A DNA stretch of 64,000 nucleotides from Halomonas sp. M20 (GCF_020622265.1 NZ_JACNMQ010000004.1:248001-312000); one strand, 5' to 3'; shown: positions 1 to 7,903, counted from the stretch's first letter. Program-made: numbers and translations. The notes: a model not told the origin generated them from the sequence alone.

Positions 1-228
1 GTCGAAGGCATCAACGCCAAGTTCCGCGAACTGATTCGGCTCGGCTACCTGCTCGGTGGCGAAGCCTGGTTCGACGAAGAGATCAACAGCCCCGAGGTGC
101 TCAAGGCGGGCAAGCTCTACATCGACTACGACTACACCCCGGTGCCGCCGCTGGAGAACCTGATGCTGCAGCAGCGCATCACCGACCGCTACCTGGTCGA
201 CTTCGCCGACCGTGTCGCCGCCGCTTAA
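1..228 (+). CDS. FI: Phage tail sheath protein FI, C-terminal end
   Basis: The window opens inside this reading frame; 75 codons remain before the TAA at 226-228. The tail of the product (an [12 protein letters not shown] segment, then a V-rich PVPPLENL stretch and an ITDRYL ending) is typical of the C-terminal domain of P2-type contractile sheath proteins, which polymerise round the tail tube and shorten on infection. The tube gene follows after 14 bases, the same order as FI-FII in P2. The start and most of the protein are outside the window. Confidence 0.9.
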   Translation, partial: VEGINAKFRELIRLGYLLGGEAWFDEEINSPEVLKAGKLYIDYDYTPVPPLENLMLQQRITDRYLVDFADRVAAA

Positions 229-242
229 ACAGGAGATAGACC

Positions 243-752
243 ATGGCACTTCCCAAGATTCTGAAAGATTTCAACCTGTTCGGCGACGGCGACAACTGGC
301 AGGGCCAGATTCCGTCCCTCACGCTGCCGGAACTCGCCCGGCGCATGGTCGAGTACGAGGGCGGCGGCATGGAAGGCCCCATCGAAGTCGACCAGGGCGC
401 CCAGCTGCAGGAGTTCGAGTGGACCGCCGGTGGCATGATCGCCGAGATCTTCGACAGCTACGGCTCACCGATCCACGACGCCGCCCTGCTACGCATGACC
501 GGCAGCTACGAAAGCGACGAGACCGGCGAGACGTTCCCGGTGGAGATCGTCGTGCGCGGACGCCACAAGACCATCGCCATGGGCGAAGCATCAAAGGGCG
601 ACAACAACACTATCTCGGTCACCACCACCGTCAGTTACTACAAACTGACCGTCGACGGCGAGGATCTTATCGAGCGCGACGTGCCCGGCATGGTGTTCAA
701 GGTGCGCGGCGTAGACCGCTACGCCCAACGCCGCCGGAATCTCGGCGTATAA
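243..752 (+). CDS. FII: Phage major tail tube protein FII
   Basis: The 169-residue product matches the usual length of P2 FII, which forms the inner tube of the contractile tail. It starts MALPKILKDFNLF and carries the family's internal charged segments (a GGMEGPIEVDQG stretch near residue 42 and an FPVEIVVRGRHK stretch near 97). A Shine-Dalgarno stretch, AGGAG, lies about 7 bases before the ATG. The gene lies between the sheath gene and gpE, and is therefore part of the late tail operon expected to depend on an Ogr-type activator. Confidence 0.93.
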   Translation: MALPKILKDFNLFGDGDNWQGQIPSLTLPELARRMVEYEGGGMEGPIEVDQGAQLQEFEWTAGGMIAEIFDSYGSPIHDAALLRMTGSYESDETGETFPVEIVVRGRHKTIAMGEASKGDNNTISVTTTVSYYKLTVDGEDLIERDVPGMVFKVRGVDRYAQRRRNLGV

Positions 753-830
753 GCGCCCATCGATCCATCCAGCGCCGGCCAGCAGGCCGGCCCAGCAATA
801 CAAGCCATCATCAACCCCCAGGAGAAACCC

Positions 831-1172
831 ATGAGCGAGCAGGAACAGAAGCAAGCCCCGGCAGCGTCAAGCGTCACCACCGAAACCGTCGAGCTCGACA
901 CACCCATCCAGCGTGGCTCGAAAAGCGTCGCCACCATCACCGTGCGCAAGCCGCTGGCCGGCGCCCTGCGCGGCGTCAGCCTGACGGACGTGCTGCAGAT
1001 GGACGTATCGGCGCTATGCAAGGTGCTGCCGCGTATCACCGACCCGGCATTGACCGATGCGGAGCTGCGCAACCTGGACCCGGCGGACATGGTGCAGCTG
1101 GGCGGCGTGGTGGCGGGTTTTTTGCTACCGAAGCGGGCCAAGGGGGAGAACCCGGATTACCTCGAAGCGTAG
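831..1172 (+). CDS. E: Phage tail assembly protein gpE (tape-measure chaperone)
   Basis: This 113-residue protein sits between tube and tape-measure genes, the place of the P2 gpE chaperone that coats the tape measure before tail polymerisation. The central part (TPIQRGSKSVATITVRKP, then a DVLQMDVSALCKVLPRITDP segment) is typical of the family. The ATG follows AGGAGAAACCC. Near its 3' end the gene contains a T6G slippery run, so it also serves as the first half of the E-E' fusion product. Confidence 0.9.
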   Translation: MSEQEQKQAPAASSVTTETVELDTPIQRGSKSVATITVRKPLAGALRGVSLTDVLQMDVSALCKVLPRITDPALTDAELRNLDPADMVQLGGVVAGFLLPKRAKGENPDYLEA

Positions 1173-1306
1173 ACGATGCCATGGCGGACCTTGCCATGGT
1201 GTTCCACTGGCGGCCGGAGGACATGGCCGCCATGCCCCTCACCGAGCTGATGGAGTGGCGTGAGCGCGCCAGAATCCGCAGCCAGACCGATCAACCGAAA
1301 CGCTAA
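831..1306 (+). CDS. E+E': gpE-E' fusion made by programmed -1 frameshift
   Basis: Reading gpE to the slippery T_TTT_TTG at 1118-1124 and slipping back one base continues in an overlapping frame to the TAA at 1304-1306. The extension contains DLAMVFHWRPEDMAAMPL and ends ELMEWRERARIRSQ, which is the typical GpE-type C-terminal module of these phages. In P2 the same gene pair is joined by a -1 shift at a run of T and both products are needed for tail assembly. The extension ends 8 bases before the tape-measure start. A possible independent start at 1181 (MADLAM) lacks an obvious ribosome-binding site, so the fusion is preferred. Confidence 0.85.
1118..1124 (+). promoter_or_regulatory. -1 ribosomal frameshift slippery heptamer
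   Basis: T TTT TTG read in the gpE frame (codons GGT TTT TTG). Slipping one base back re-pairs both tRNAs on TTT TTT, the standard X XXY YYZ arrangement, and opens the E' frame. It falls at the point where the E and E' frames overlap. Confidence 0.85.
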
Positions 1307-1314
1307 GGACCGAC

Positions 1315-3603
1315 ATGGCCCGCGATCTCAAGCTGCAAGTCATCCTCGACGCAGTCGACCGGGTCACCGGTCCGCTCAAGAACATCACCCGCGGCAGCGG
1401 CAAGACCGCCGAGGCATTGAAGGCCAGCCGGGAAGAACTCAAGCGACTCAATCAACAGCAGCGCGACGCCAAGACCCGCATGGATCAGGCCGGCGGCGCC
1501 ACGGATCGCTACGCGGACGAGCAGCGTGCGCTTGCCGCACGGATAAAAGACGTCAACGCCCATATCAAGACCCAGCAGGAGCGGCTTTCCAAGCTCGCCC
1601 AGAAGCAGAAGGCGGCCCGGGACGCCAGCCGACGCTATTCTCGCGATCTCAACCGCGCCCAGGCCATGGCCGGCACCGGGGCTGCTGGTCTGGCAACCGG
1701 CGGAGCTGCCCTCTATGGCGGTGCCCGGCTGCTCGCCCCCGGAGTGGACTACGGTGCGGCAATGTCCCGCGTGCAGGCCCTGACCCGATTGGACAAGGAC
1801 GACCCGCGCCTGCAGGCGCTGATGGATCAAGCCCGGGAACTGGGCTCGACCACGTCTTTCAGTGCCACCGAGGCCGCCGGAGCACAGGGCTTTCTGGGTA
1901 TGGCGGGCTTCGACCCGGAGGCGATACTTGCCGCCATGCCGGACATGCTGGCCCTGGCCAAGGCCAGCAACGCGGAGCTTGGCAGGACGGCGGACATTGC
2001 CTCGAATCTACTCTCCGGCTTCGGACTGGCTCCCCAGGAGATGGGACGCTTGGCGGACGTGATCACTGCCACAACCACCCGGGCCAACGTCGATCTGGAA
2101 ATGCTCGGCGAGTCGATGAAGTACGTCGCGCCCCAGGCCCGAGCCATGGGACTGTCACTTGAGGAAGCCGCCGCCATGGCCGGCTTGCTGGGCAACGTGG
2201 GTATTCAGGGCAGTCAGGCGGGTACGACGCTGCGGGCCATGATGACGCGCCTTGCCGCGCCCACCGGCAAGGCCGCCGGAGCGCTCGAGGCGCTGGGGGT
2301 CAACGGCAAGGACGCCGAAGGTAACCTGCGCAACGTGCCGAAGATCCTCGCCGACGTGGCCCGGGCCACTGAACGAATGGGTAACGCCGATCGCGCCGAA
2401 TACCTGAAGAACATCTTCGGCGAGGAACCCGGCGCCGGCATGGCGGAACTGATCGCCCAACAGGGCGCCGCCGGGGTCGAGCAGTTCGTCGAGATCCTCA
2501 CCAATGCCGCCGGCGAGAATGCCCGGGTGGCCAAGGTGATGGCGGACAACATCCAGGGCGATCTGCTGGGCCTCAACAGCGCCTGGCAGGAGATCGGCAT
2601 CACCATCACCGACACCAACCAGGGCCCGCTCCGCGAGCTGATCCAGAACGTGACCGAAATCACCCGGGGCGTGGGAAACTGGATGAAGGAGAACCCCGAA
2701 TTGGCCGGGACGCTGGCCACCGTCGCCGCTGGACTGGCCACCACCGTAGCGGTGGGCGGTGGCCTGCTGGTGTTGCTGGGCTCGATCCTCGGGCCGATTG
2801 CCGCAGTGCGCTACGCCCTCACCCTACTGTCGCTGAATCCGGTATCGCTGACCATCATGGGAATCGTTGCCGCCGTGACATTGCTGGCCGCCGGTGCCTA
2901 CTACGTCTACAAGCACTGGGACGGCATCAGTTCCTGGTTCGGCGAGCGCTGGCAGCAGGTCAAGGACGCCTTCAATGACGGTATTGGGGCTGTCGGCAAG
3001 CTGCTGCTCAACTGGTCGCCCCTTGGCCTGCTCTACAAGGGCATCACCGCCGCGCTCGAAGCGCTGGGGGTCGAGATCCCGGACAAGTTCAAGAACCTGG
3101 GCAACGCCATCATCGATGGCCTGATCGGTGGCATCGGCGACAAGTTCGGCGAACTCAAGAACAAGATTACCGGCATCGCCGGAAACGTCTCCGGCTGGTT
3201 CAAGGACACCCTGGGCATCAAATCGCCCTCTCGCGTTTTCATGAGCCATGGCGCCGACACCTTGGCGGGCTATCAGAAGGGCCTGGCCGCCAATGAAGGT
3301 GCCCCGCTGAAACAGATTGGCGCTTTCGGCAAGCGCATGAAGCAAGCCGGCGCGGGCCTGGCGATCGGCGCGGCTAGTCTGCCGGCGGTGGCGGACATCC
3401 CGCTGGATACCCGGGCACCGATGTCCGCCGCATCCGGTGGCAACGTGACGTTCACGTTTGGCGATATCAATGTGCACCCCTCCCCCGGCATGGACGAGCA
3501 GGCGCTCGCCCGTTACGTGGGCATCGAGGTGCAACGCGCCCTCGCCCAGGCCGAACGCGATGCCGGCGTGCGCCGCCGCTCCGCGCTTTACGATACCGAC
3601 TGA
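1315..3603 (+). CDS. T: Phage tail tape measure protein (gpT-like, TP901 family)
   Basis: The 762-residue product sets tail length and passes through the membrane during DNA ejection. Residues 25-110 form a charged coiled coil rich in Q, K and E. About 140-330 is the TP901-type tape-measure core, containing FLGMAGF and GLLGNVGIQGSQAG. Residues about 462-535 contain long hydrophobic stretches (VAVGGGLLVLLGSILGPI and others) expected to insert in membrane. The C-terminal part carries the common KSPSRVF motif near residue 640. It follows E/E' directly and is followed after 2 bases by a small gene. The length predicts a fairly short tail. Confidence 0.95.
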   Translation: MARDLKLQVILDAVDRVTGPLKNITRGSGKTAEALKASREELKRLNQQQRDAKTRMDQAGGATDRYADEQRALAARIKDVNAHIKTQQERLSKLAQKQKAARDASRRYSRDLNRAQAMAGTGAAGLATGGAALYGGARLLAPGVDYGAAMSRVQALTRLDKDDPRLQALMDQARELGSTTSFSATEAAGAQGFLGMAGFDPEAILAAMPDMLALAKASNAELGRTADIASNLLSGFGLAPQEMGRLADVITATTTRANVDLEMLGESMKYVAPQARAMGLSLEEAAAMAGLLGNVGIQGSQAGTTLRAMMTRLAAPTGKAAGALEALGVNGKDAEGNLRNVPKILADVARATERMGNADRAEYLKNIFGEEPGAGMAELIAQQGAAGVEQFVEILTNAAGENARVAKVMADNIQGDLLGLNSAWQEIGITITDTNQGPLRELIQNVTEITRGVGNWMKENPELAGTLATVAAGLATTVAVGGGLLVLLGSILGPIAAVRYALTLLSLNPVSLTIMGIVAAVTLLAAGAYYVYKHWDGISSWFGERWQQVKDAFNDGIGAVGKLLLNWSPLGLLYKGITAALEALGVEIPDKFKNLGNAIIDGLIGGIGDKFGELKNKITGIAGNVSGWFKDTLGIKSPSRVFMSHGADTLAGYQKGLAANEGAPLKQIGAFGKRMKQAGAGLAIGAASLPAVADIPLDTRAPMSAASGGNVTFTFGDINVHPSPGMDEQALARYVGIEVQRALAQAERDAGVRRRSALYDTD

Positions 3604-3605
3604 GG

Positions 3606-3800
3606 ATGCTTGAGATGAAAGTAAAGATAGGCAATCGCAGTTACGACGCTACCGAAAAACCGATAGCGATAATCCTTACCGATCAAGATAAGAAAAACAT
3701 TCAGAACATGCACAACAACTGCACGATGTACGCGATATTCCCTGATGACTGGGGAAGCAAGGAAGAAATGCAAGCATGGTTAAAAAAGCATAAGGATTAA
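3606..3800 (+). CDS. Small protein of unknown function between T and U
   Basis: A 64-residue basic protein starting MLEMKVKIGNRSYDA. It begins 2 bases after the tape-measure stop; an alternative start is the second Met (position 3615). Its codons are more AT-rich than those of the neighbouring tail genes, and the gene sits where P2 has none, so it may be a late insertion into the tail operon. No family is recognised. Translation coupling with T and U is likely from the tight spacing (4 bases to the next start). Confidence 0.7.
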   Translation: MLEMKVKIGNRSYDATEKPIAIILTDQDKKNIQNMHNNCTMYAIFPDDWGSKEEMQAWLKKHKD

Positions 3801-3804
3801 GGCA

Positions 3805-4248
3805 ATGATGATGGTCTACGGCATGTTCGTGTTTTCGCTTGGCACCGCCGCCTATCAGGAATTCCAACGCCAGACACAATGGCGTCATGCCAGCCAGTCG
3901 CGCATCGGCGCCCGACCGGCAAGGCAGTTCCTGGGCGTGGGCGACGACACAATTACCCTCACCGGCACCCTGCTGCCCGAGTTCACCGGCGGGCAATCGA
4001 ACCTTGATCAACTTCGCCAAATGGCGGACGAAGGGGCGGCCTGGCCGCTGATAGAGGGCACCGGCACCCTGTACGGCGTCTACGTGATCGAATCGCTCAA
4101 CGAGCGCAAGAGCCGCTATTTCAAGGACGGCGCTGCCCAGCAAATCGAGTTCGACATCACCCTGCAACGCATCGACGACCAGCGCACCGACCTGCTCGGC
4201 ACGCTGACCAACCAGGCATTGCGCGGTATCACCGGGGCCCTGGCATGA
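3805..4248 (+). CDS. U: Phage tail terminator/completion protein gpU
   Basis: The 147-residue protein has the GpU signature: an N-terminal MFVFSLGTAAYQEFQRQTQW followed by a GDDTITLTGTLLPEFTG stretch and a GVYVIESLNER stretch. GpU proteins cap the tail tube end and fix its length. It is between the tape-measure region and gpD, the order found in P2. The next gene overlaps its stop by ATGA, so the two are translationally coupled. Confidence 0.93.
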   Translation: MMMVYGMFVFSLGTAAYQEFQRQTQWRHASQSRIGARPARQFLGVGDDTITLTGTLLPEFTGGQSNLDQLRQMADEGAAWPLIEGTGTLYGVYVIESLNERKSRYFKDGAAQQIEFDITLQRIDDQRTDLLGTLTNQALRGITGALA

Positions 4249-5276
4249 GCTGGCTTACCCAGCAGATGGCCCGCCCGGCACGCACGCCGGACTATCGCAT
4301 CAGCCTGCAGGGGCAGGTGATCACCCCGCGCTTTCGGGGTCGGGTCGAGAGTCTGCGCCTGACGGATCGACGCGGCCTCGAGGCGGACCAGCTCGACCTG
4401 GTACTGACCGACGACGACGCCGCCCTGGCATTGCCGCCGCGCGGCGCGGAACTCACCCTGGCCATCGGCTGGAAAGGCGAGCCGTTGATAGAGCGTGGCG
4501 TGTTCATCGTCGACGAGGTGGAGCATTCCGGGGCACCGGACAAGCTCAGCATTCGCGCCCGCAGCGCGGACATGCGCGGCAGTCTGCCGGGCAAGCGCTC
4601 CCAGAGCTGGCACAAACTGACCCTCGACGACATCGTCACCACTATCGCCAAACGTCACGACCTCACCCCCAAGATCGGCACTTCCCTGGCCGGGATCCGT
4701 GTCGGGCACATCGACCAGACCGACGAGAGCGACATGAATTTCCTCACCCGCCTCGCCGAGCGCTTCGACGCGGTGGCCACGGTCAAGGCCGGTAACCTGC
4801 TGTTCATTCACGCCGGCCAGGCCACCACCGCCGGCGGACTGGAAATCACACCCATCCAGTTGCGCCGCCAGGACGGCGACCAGCACCGCTATGTAGTCAC
4901 GGATCGGGACAGCTACACCGGCGTGATCGCCTACTGGAACGATGTCTCCGGTGCCAAGCGCCAGGAAGTGATCGCCGGCGACGACGACAACCCCAAGCGT
5001 CTGCGCCCCACCTATGCAAGCGAGGACGACGCCCTCGCCGCAGCCCAGGCGGAATGGCAGCGCCTGCAGCGCGGTCACGCGGAGTTCACCCTATCGCTGG
5101 CCGAAGGCAGGCCGGATCTCTACCCGGAAACGCCCGCCTGGATGATCGGCTTCAAGCCGGAGATCGAGCAGACCCCTTGGCTGCTGGTGGAGATCACCCA
5201 CGAGCTGAGTGACAGCGCCTACACCGCCAGCCTGCAATTCGAGATCCGCAATACCGACAGGCAAGCGCCCTATTGA
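4245..5276 (+). CDS. D: Phage tail hub protein gpD (late control protein D)
   Basis: A 343-residue GpD-family protein (a VgrG/gp27-like hub of the baseplate). It starts MSWLTQQMARPARTPDYRIS and carries a RFRGRVESLRLTDRRG segment and the conserved RLAERFDAVATVKAGNLLF block near residue 170. GpD sits at the base of the tail under the spike. The start overlaps the stop of U (ATGA). It is the last tail gene; the next 120 bases hold no terminator but a repeated operator for the toxin-antitoxin genes. Confidence 0.93.
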   Translation: MSWLTQQMARPARTPDYRISLQGQVITPRFRGRVESLRLTDRRGLEADQLDLVLTDDDAALALPPRGAELTLAIGWKGEPLIERGVFIVDEVEHSGAPDKLSIRARSADMRGSLPGKRSQSWHKLTLDDIVTTIAKRHDLTPKIGTSLAGIRVGHIDQTDESDMNFLTRLAERFDAVATVKAGNLLFIHAGQATTAGGLEITPIQLRRQDGDQHRYVVTDRDSYTGVIAYWNDVSGAKRQEVIAGDDDNPKRLRPTYASEDDALAAAQAEWQRLQRGHAEFTLSLAEGRPDLYPETPAWMIGFKPEIEQTPWLLVEITHELSDSAYTASLQFEIRNTDRQAPY

Positions 5277-5327
5277 TAGCCTTTTAACGCAATAGCGTGC
5301 GGTAATAGCCCAGCAAGGAAACAAACT

Positions 5328-5397
5328 AGGGTTATTTTTAGGGTTATCAGGGTTATTTTGTATTGAAATTAACCTGTCGCGGGGTTATTATAACCCC
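5328..5397 (+). promoter_or_regulatory. hicAB promoter with palindromic operator and GGGTTAT repeats
   Basis: AGGGTTAT occurs at 5328, 5340 and 5349, and a perfect 17-base palindrome GGGGTTATTATAACCCC spans 5381-5397. A sigma70-like promoter fits here: TTGAAA at 5363-5368, a 17-base spacer and TATTAT at 5386-5391, so the -10 element lies inside the palindrome. A transcript would start about 5398. The C-terminal ribbon-helix-helix of HicB is the expected ligand, giving autorepression. Confidence 0.7.
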
Positions 5398-5421
5398 ATG
5401 TATAAGAGAGGGAGCCAGGAG

Positions 5422-5604
5422 GTGAAGAGTAGCGATCTGATAAAGGAACTCGAGGCGGATGGATGGTCACTCGATCGCATCAAGGGCAGCCACCATCACT
5501 TCAGACATCCACGCAAACCCGGCACCGTGACCGTGCCTCATCCCAAGAAAGATCTGAAAAAGGGTTTGGTAAAAGGCATCAGAAAGCAAGCCGGTCTCAA
5601 GTAA
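5422..5604 (+). CDS. hicA: HicA toxin (mRNA interferase)
   Basis: A 60-residue dsRBD-fold toxin of the HicA family that cleaves mRNA. It contains the catalytic histidine region GSHHHFRHP and the usual basic end (KKDLKKGLVKGIRKQ). I prefer the GTG at 5422 (MKSSDLIKELEADGW) over the in-frame ATG at 5398: the GTG is preceded at a good distance by GAGAGGGA, gives the family's standard N-terminus and length, and the promoter predicts a transcript starting at about 5398. The antitoxin gene follows 43 bases downstream. In prophages such pairs usually stabilise the element or block other phages. Confidence 0.88.
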   Translation: MKSSDLIKELEADGWSLDRIKGSHHHFRHPRKPGTVTVPHPKKDLKKGLVKGIRKQAGLK

Positions 5605-5647
5605 GACCGGCAACACCTTGGCTCACTCATACGATAGGAGAGATGAC

Positions 5648-6061
5648 ATGTACTATCCCATTGCCATCGAAGTCGGCGACGAGCAATACGCCTATGGCGT
5701 GGCGGTGCCCGATCTTCCGGGCTGTTTCTCCGCCGGTGATACCTTCGACGAGGCAATCGCCAATGCGCGGGAGGCCATCGAGGGGCACTTGGAAAGCCTG
5801 GCCGAGCACGGCGACCCAATTCCCAGCGCGACATCCATCGAGCAACATCTTGCCGATCCCGACTATGCCGGCTGGGTTTGGGCAGCGGTCGAGATCGATA
5901 TGACTCCATATCTAGGCAAGAGCCACAAGATCAACGTCACTCTGCCCGATCTGCTGATCAAGCGCATCGACAGCACGGTATCCAAGCAAGGCGATTATCA
6001 GAGTCGCTCTGGATTCCTTGCTCGCGCCGCACTCCATGAGTTGGAACGCAGCGCCCGATGA
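5648..6061 (+). CDS. hicB: HicB antitoxin with C-terminal RHH domain
   Basis: The 137-residue product has the HicB RNase H-like domain (MYYPIAIEVGD start, then VPDLPGCFSAGDTFDEAIANA) that inhibits HicA. A C-terminal ribbon-helix-helix segment (INVTLPDLLIKRIDSTV, residues about 98-114) binds DNA. The ATG at 5648 has TAGGAG 7 bases ahead and gives the standard HicB N-terminus, so the longer frame from 5618 is unlikely. It is expected to neutralise the toxin and repress the shared promoter through the operator at 5381-5397. Confidence 0.9.
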   Translation: MYYPIAIEVGDEQYAYGVAVPDLPGCFSAGDTFDEAIANAREAIEGHLESLAEHGDPIPSATSIEQHLADPDYAGWVWAAVEIDMTPYLGKSHKINVTLPDLLIKRIDSTVSKQGDYQSRSGFLARAALHELERSAR

Positions 6062-6062
6062 C

Positions 6063-6088
6063 AATAGCGCCCCATCGAGGGCGCTATT
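6063..6088. terminator. Hairpin after hicB
   Basis: Perfect 10-base stem AATAGCGCCC / GGGCGCTATT with a 6-base loop directly after the hicB stop. The T tract on either strand is poor, so it may act weakly or as a boundary between the convergent hicB and S24-like genes. Confidence 0.55.
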
Positions 6089-6146
6089 CTTGAAAAGCAG
6101 TGGGCCGAGGCCCTGTGAGTCGAAAAGATTTTAAAAACAGGACCGG

Positions 6147-6500
6147 TCAAAACGCATAGCGACGGGCCTGACGTATCACCACCCCGCGAAGATCCGACCA
6201 GCGCGCCGGTACCGAGCCGCTCTTGTCCAGCGGCGGAACCAACAGCAGGCTATTGCCGATGCGTACCGTATTGAACAGGCGCGGCTCCCCTTCCACCATG
6301 GCCACCGTCAGATCGTTGTGCTGCGGCACCCTGCCTTCATCCACGATAAGCACATCGCCCTCGATCAGCGGTCCGTTGATCCCCGCCTCTTCGCTCACTT
6401 CCACCAGGTAGCAGCTTGAGCCGAAACGCGCTGCGTCATAGCCTTCGAGGGCAGGATGCTGGGCGCCGACACAGATCGGCCCGACATAGTTCACACGCAT
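6147..6500 (-). CDS. UmuD'-like S24-fold protein lacking the catalytic dyad
   Basis: The 117-residue product aligns with the C-terminal S24 domain of UmuD: IEGDVLIVDEGRVPQHND corresponds to the UmuD segment after the active serine. Counting from that block, the catalytic Ser60 of UmuD falls on Ala39 and Lys97 on Phe76, so self-cleavage is not expected. The length and the 38 residues ahead of the active-site position match the processed UmuD' form; phage P1 HumD is a known phage-encoded UmuD' homologue. A LexA box lies 19 bases upstream of the ATG. It may pair with host UmuC, or interfere with the S24 domain of the prophage repressor encoded nearby; both are inferences. Confidence 0.75.
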   Translation of the reverse strand: MRVNYVGPICVGAQHPALEGYDAARFGSSCYLVEVSEEAGINGPLIEGDVLIVDEGRVPQHNDLTVAMVEGEPRLFNTVRIGNSLLLVPPLDKSGSVPARWSDLRGVVIRQARRYAF

Positions 6501-6518
6501 GGTACTTTTCCGTTATTA

Positions 6519-6534
6519 CTGTATGGGAATACAG
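6519..6534 (-). promoter_or_regulatory. LexA (SOS) box upstream of the UmuD'-like gene
   Basis: CTGTATGGGAATACAG is a CTGT-N8-ACAG dyad with TAT/ATA flanks, close to the gammaproteobacterial LexA consensus, and lies 19-34 bases before the start codon of the leftward gene. Confidence 0.8.
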
Positions 6535-6570
6535 CTATATTAAAGGATTAGAACCTTGGACAGGAAGTGA

Positions 6571-7164
6571 CTATGACGGCAATTCACCTGTCGCCAACAT
6601 GGCAGCAAATTCATCCTCATTGAGAATTGTGCATCCCTGTGCTCGGGCCTGAGAGGTCTTGGTGCCACCTGGCTTTGGCCCTGCGCATAAGAACGTTAGG
6701 TTCTTGGTCACTGTTTTGCGAACCAATAACCCGGCGTCCTTGGCCTCCGTTTCCAGATTTTCGCGAACATCATTCGAAAAACCGGTAAACAAAATCTCCA
6801 TGGCTGAGCCGTTACTGAAGGCGGGAGCATCGACCTTATCGAGGACTCCCCCCAAGAGCTCTTCACCTTCGAGAAAATCAACGATCCGGTCACGCCTAAA
6901 GGTTCGAACGTCATTTGCGCGCTGGCAGAAGCCTTTTATGTAAGCGCCATCCTCTTGGAAATGGGAAACCTCGCGCTTGGTAATGTTGCCTTCGGCGTCT
7001 TCATAAATAAAACAAAGCCGAGCGGCGGGTATAAATTGTGCGGAATTTCTCGGTGTAGCGCTTTGCGAGTATTGAGCTTCGACCTCTCTGGCCTTTCGCT
7101 TGGTTCTTCGCACCATGAAGATCAGTACGGCACCTGCAATTACCCAGAAAACTAGCCCTTCCAT
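6571..7164 (-). CDS. Membrane-anchored protein with WYL-like and BRCT domains
   Basis: The 197-residue product has three parts. Residues 4-18 are a hydrophobic anchor (FWVIAGAVLIFMV) followed by a basic stop (RRTKRKAR). Residues about 47-100 resemble a WYL domain (LCFIYEDAEGNITKREV, then GFCQRANDVRTFRRDRI). Residues about 118-197 form a BRCT domain with the fold's usual start (MEILFTGF) and a GTKTSQARAQGCTILNEDEF ending. BRCT domains bind DNA ends or phosphopeptides; WYL domains sense ligands, often nucleic acids, in phage and defence regulators. The gene lies between the S24-like gene and the repressor, all leftward, but a 70-base gap with the LexA box separates it from the former. Function unknown. 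Confidence 0.72.
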   Translation of the reverse strand: MEGLVFWVIAGAVLIFMVRRTKRKAREVEAQYSQSATPRNSAQFIPAARLCFIYEDAEGNITKREVSHFQEDGAYIKGFCQRANDVRTFRRDRIVDFLEGEELLGGVLDKVDAPAFSNGSAMEILFTGFSNDVRENLETEAKDAGLLVRKTVTKNLTFLCAGPKPGGTKTSQARAQGCTILNEDEFAAMLATGELPS

Positions 7165-7201
7165 ATACTCCCCCGATAGATATGGTGAGCTAGAATCCAG
7201 C

Positions 7202-7903
7202 TCACGCTATTCGCCCAATACGGATCTGGCAGCGTCCGATGATCTCTACGTCGCTCATATCCTCGGGCCGAATCATCTCGCGCTCGTAGTGCGGGTTATC
7301 ACTGATCAGCATCAGCGCGCCGCCGGCGACCCGCTGCAGCCTCTTGATGCGCAGTTCCTCTCCGATTCTCAGCAGGAACACTCCGTCAGGCTTGCGCTGC
7401 GAACGGTCGATCAACACCTTGTCGCCATCACGGAGAGTCTCCCCCATCGAGTCGCCGCGCACCTTGGCCCCTACCACCTGGGCGGGATCGAGCCCCTCGT
7501 GCGTAAGCTGCTCGGTTTCCAGATATACAGTTGACTCGATGTTCTCCGCATCGAACAGGCGCCCCGGGCCGGCGGCCGCCTCGATGTCGTACATCGGCAC
7601 CGAGGTGTAGCCGGGTCCGTCAGGCCTTCCACTAGGCACTAGTGTACGCAGTGTCGAATCGCTTGCAGGCGCTGAAATGCCCTCGGGAGCATCGCCTTTT
7701 CCCAGTATCAACCAGTCCAGGCTGATGTCGTGCTCTAGGGCCAGCTGCACGCATTCCTCGAAAGGCACGCTGCCGCGCTGGCGTTTGCTGGTGATGGTGG
7801 TGGAACCCATTCCGAAATACCCCGCCAGCTCTTTATCGCTTCTTACATTCGCTATCAATTTCAAACGAGTTATTACCTCGTCTGCGTTCTGTTTTGAGTT
7901 CAT
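7202..7903 (-). CDS. cI: Prophage CI-type repressor (HTH plus S24 peptidase)
   Basis: The 233-residue product has an N-terminal helix-turn-helix (residues about 10-60, SDKELAGYFGMGSTTITSKR) and a C-terminal S24 self-cleaving domain with serine in GDSM (S152) and lysine in LRIKRL (K187). A cleavage site Ala-Gly lies at 111-112. RecA-stimulated cleavage after DNA damage would induce the prophage. The start at 7903 (MNSKQNADE) gives the standard N-terminus; the open frame extends 56 codons further upstream, but over the operator region. It is divergent from the early genes beginning at 8005. Confidence 0.93.
   Translation of the reverse strand: MNSKQNADEVITRLKLIANVRSDKELAGYFGMGSTTITSKRQRGSVPFEECVQLALEHDISLDWLILGKGDAPEGISAPASDSTLRTLVPSGRPDGPGYTSVPMYDIEAAAGPGRLFDAENIESTVYLETEQLTHEGLDPAQVVGAKVRGDSMGETLRDGDKVLIDRSQRKPDGVFLLRIGEELRIKRLQRVAGGALMLISDNPHYEREMIRPEDMSDVEIIGRCQIRIGRIA

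Noticed and set aside
212-1306. 364-codon open frame across the FII and E genes
   Set aside because: Only its last part (after 1124) is real, as the frameshifted E' extension; the rest is an overlapping shadow of the tube and gpE genes with no family features.
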